A DNA stretch of 8,354 nt from JBBSEZ01 sp038239195. Its GTDB lineage: Bacteria > Planctomycetota > Planctomycetia > Gemmatales > Gemmataceae. The translations under genes were made by a program, and so were the position numbers. The first letter of the stretch is position 1, and each line of letters begins with the position of its first letter. The notes beneath the pieces are model-generated. The model was not told the origin of the DNA, did not search any database, and saw only the letters and a program-made list of their open reading frames with translations. The DNA is taken from positions 1 to 8,354 of the forward strand of contig JBBSEZ010000433.1 of NCBI GenBank assembly GCA_038239195.1. The letters run 5' to 3'. This document shows, piece by piece, positions 6,563 to 8,354 of the stretch.

Positions 6563-8320
6563 TCAGCGCGAGGAGCCCAGCACGTCCCGGACCTTCACCG
6601 CCAGGGCGAGGGGGGAAAAGGGCTTGGGCAGGAAGTGGACCTTCTCCTGAAGGACGCCGTGGCGGACGACCGCGTCGTTGGTGTAGCCCGAGACGAAAAG
6701 CACCCTGGCCTCGGGGTGGAGGGCTGCCACCCCCTCGGCGACCTGGCGGCCGCTCATCCCGGGCATGACCACGTCGGTGATGATCAGGTGGATCGGCCCT
6801 GGGTGCTTCCCCCCGATGCAGAGGCCCTCGGCCCCGCCGCCGGCCTCCAGAACCACGTAGCCGAGGCCCTTCAGCATCTGCCGGGTGAGGAGGCGGACCC
6901 CGTCGTCGTCCTCGACCAGCAAGACGGTTTCGGTGCCCCCCGGCGGGACCTTGATCTCGGACAGGGACTTGGCAGGCCGTACGGACTGATCGAGGCGGGG
7001 CAGGTAAACCTTGAAGGTGGTACCGACGCCCACCTCGCTGTAGACCTCGACGTGCCCCCCCGCCTGCTTGACGACGTCGTGGACGACCGCCAGCCCCAGC
7101 CCCGTGCCCTTGCCCGGCTCTTTCGTCGTGAAGAACGGCTCGAAGACGCGGGCCTTCACCTCAGCGGTCATGCCGCAGCCGGTGTCCGACACTGCCAGCA
7201 GCACGTAGGGGCCAGGCACGATGTCCGCGTGAACCTCGGCGGCGTCCCCGTCCAGTTCGACGTTTCGGGTCTCGATGGTCAGCCGGCCCCCCTGCGGCAT
7301 GGCGTCGCGGGCGTTCACCGCCAGGTTCAGCAGCACCTGCTCGAGCTGGCCGGCGTCGGCCCGGACGCTGCCCAGCCCGCCGGCCAGGGACGTGGCCAAC
7401 CGAACGTCCTCGCCGATGAGCCGCCGCAGCATCTTTTCCGTGTCCGCGACGACGGCGTTCACGTCGAGGATCTTTGGGGCCACGACCTGCTTGCGGGAGA
7501 AGGCCAGGAGCTGCCGCGTCAGCGAGGCCGACCGCTCCCCCGCGCTCCGGATCTCGCTGAGGAAGTTCAGGGACGGGTCGCCGGGCGGCAGGCGCTGGAT
7601 CAGCAGATCGCTGTACCCGTTGATGATGCACAGGAGGTTGTTGAAATCGTGGGCGACGCCCCCGGCGAGTTGTCCGACCGCCTCCATCTTCTGGGCCTGC
7701 CTGAGCTGCTCCTCGAGAGACCTGGCCTCGGAGATGTCGCGGGTGATCCCGAGGGACAACGTCTTCCCCTCCGCCAGGAGGGGACCGGCCGTGGTCTGCA
7801 TTGTCTTGTGTGCTCCCTTGAGCCCCACGACGTCGAAGATAAGCGTCTCCCGCCGTCCCTGGCAAACAGCTTCGTGAAAGGCACGGTAGCGCTCCCGACA
7901 GTCGGGGGCCACGACGCTGTAAATGCTCTTGCCGATGACCTCCTCCGGGCCTGCCGCCTCGAGCATGACCAGACCGGCAGGGTTCATCTGCAAGAGGGCC
8001 CCGTCGGGGGCGACGACCTTGATGCAGTCAGGGCTGTTCTGGATGATGGCCCGCAGGCGTTGCTCGCTCCGAAAAACCTCCGCCTCGGCCTGCTTGCGCT
8101 CGCTGATGTTGTGCGACACACCCATGATCCCTGCCGGCCGACCGTCACGGCCCAGGATGAGGGACGTGCGGGCGTCGATCCACACGCGGGAACCGTCCTT
8201 GCGGTAGTCCTCCCACCAGCCCTTCCAAGGTGTCTGCCAACACTCAATCTTAGCCGCTCTCCTTGAGTTTTCGGGCGAGCAATAGCTTGGCGACGGAGAC
8301 GTGTGGGTGCTCGGGGTCAT
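6563..8320 (-). CDS. Hybrid histidine kinase (PAS-PAS-HisKA-HATPase-REC), truncated at its 5' end
   Basis: Using the ATG at 8320 gives 585 residues, but the first ~27 are out-of-frame reading through a neighbouring gene tail. Homology begins inside a PAS/PAC domain (WWEDYRKDGSRVW at 35-47, to about 79). A complete PAS follows at about 84-200, then a HisKA of the GGVAHDFNN type (H224), N-box LNLAVNARDAM (N336, D339), G1 DTGCGM at 379-384, EPFFTTK, and G2 GKGTGLGLAVV at 404-413. A C-terminal receiver (about 464-582) has E470/D471/D472, phospho-acceptor D516 in IITDVVMPGMSG, S544 and K566. The architecture from the second PAS onward resembles CckA-like kinases. The receiver suggests a phosphorelay, or self-regulation, feeding the stand-alone receiver downstream. 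No ribosome site of its own precedes 8320, so the N-terminus and even expression are uncertain. It may be a 5'-truncated pseudogene that still has an intact catalytic core. Confidence 0.85.
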   Translation of the reverse strand: MTPSTHTSPSPSYCSPENSRRAAKIECWQTPWKGWWEDYRKDGSRVWIDARTSLILGRDGRPAGIMGVSHNISERKQAEAEVFRSEQRLRAIIQNSPDCIKVVAPDGALLQMNPAGLVMLEAAGPEEVIGKSIYSVVAPDCRERYRAFHEAVCQGRRETLIFDVVGLKGAHKTMQTTAGPLLAEGKTLSLGITRDISEARSLEEQLRQAQKMEAVGQLAGGVAHDFNNLLCIINGYSDLLIQRLPPGDPSLNFLSEIRSAGERSASLTRQLLAFSRKQVVAPKILDVNAVVADTEKMLRRLIGEDVRLATSLAGGLGSVRADAGQLEQVLLNLAVNARDAMPQGGRLTIETRNVELDGDAAEVHADIVPGPYVLLAVSDTGCGMTAEVKARVFEPFFTTKEPGKGTGLGLAVVHDVVKQAGGHVEVYSEVGVGTTFKVYLPRLDQSVRPAKSLSEIKVPPGGTETVLLVEDDDGVRLLTRQMLKGLGYVVLEAGGGAEGLCIGGKHPGPIHLIITDVVMPGMSGRQVAEGVAALHPEARVLFVSGYTNDAVVRHGVLQEKVHFLPKPFSPLALAVKVRDVLGSSR

Positions 8321-8354
8321 AATGTCGCTTGGGCGTTGCTTTCTTGGGACCGCG
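8250..8354 (-). CDS. C-terminal end of an unidentified protein, cut by the window edge
   Basis: From the window edge the minus strand reads an open frame of 34 codons ending in TAA at 8252-8250. It is rich in Lys/Arg and includes RHYDPEHPHVSVAKLL followed by a basic tail ending KLKESG. It is in a different frame from the hybrid kinase and its stop sits at the point where kinase homology begins. The basic C-terminus would suit a DNA-binding protein such as a transposase, which would also explain the truncated kinase, but I do not recognise the family. Only the open frame and its protein-like composition are seen. Confidence 0.45.
   Translation of the reverse strand, partial: RGPKKATPKRHYDPEHPHVSVAKLLLARKLKESG

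Noticed and set aside
5418..6650. 410-codon open frame on the plus strand
   Set aside because: It is antisense to the PAS/zinc-like gene and the start of the cobalamin sensor, rich in Arg/Pro/Gly, with no motifs. It is a shadow of high-G+C coding DNA.
6461..8266. 601-codon open frame on the plus strand
   Set aside because: It lies antisense to the hybrid kinase, whose minus-strand frame contains HisKA, HATPase and receiver motifs in order. The plus frame has no recognisable domain and follows from high G+C at codon third positions.

Overview
The window is a dense block of signal-transduction genes, all transcribed leftward (minus strand). It has high G+C, mostly good Shine-Dalgarno sites, and no tRNA or rRNA. 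The protein types (soluble PAS/GAF/REC sensor kinases, stand-alone receiver proteins, a cobalamin-binding sensor, a PAS protein with an LPICxxC zinc-like tail) are typical of large-genome environmental bacteria. A planctomycete of the Gemmata type, or a similar high-G+C soil or freshwater lineage, is a reasonable guess, but the sequence alone cannot settle it.

Module 1 (right half, read 8320 to 4268) contains four genes. They are a PAS-PAS-HisKA-HATPase-REC hybrid histidine kinase, a PAS/coiled-coil/CxxC...HxxCxxC protein, a cobalamin-binding protein overlapping it by an ATGA, and a stand-alone receiver protein. Gaps are 41 bp, a 4-base overlap and 47 bp, so this looks like one transcript. 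The cobalamin protein carries the Wx9EH cap signature of CarH-type adenosylcobalamin photoreceptors but has a non-MerR N-terminus. The module may therefore sense light, or cobalamin state, through a phosphorelay rather than by direct DNA binding.

Module 2 (left half, read 3992 to 93) follows a 275-bp gap and has lower G+C. It contains a soluble histidine kinase whose whole N-terminal half is eight tandem 29-residue coiled-coil repeats (eight 87-bp DNA units), an Rcp1-like single-domain response regulator 9 bp downstream, and a REC-GAF-PAS-HisKA kinase that loses its homology in the middle of the ATPase domain.

Both ends of the window look broken. At the left, kinase homology stops abruptly near base 140, in a flank that carries a 22-bp imperfect inverted repeat. 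At the right, the hybrid kinase is cut inside its first PAS domain near base 8240-8250, directly against the C-terminal 34 codons of an unrelated gene. The block may be bounded by insertions, rearrangements or assembly junctions. None of the stand-alone response regulators has an output domain, so downstream targets cannot be read from this window.
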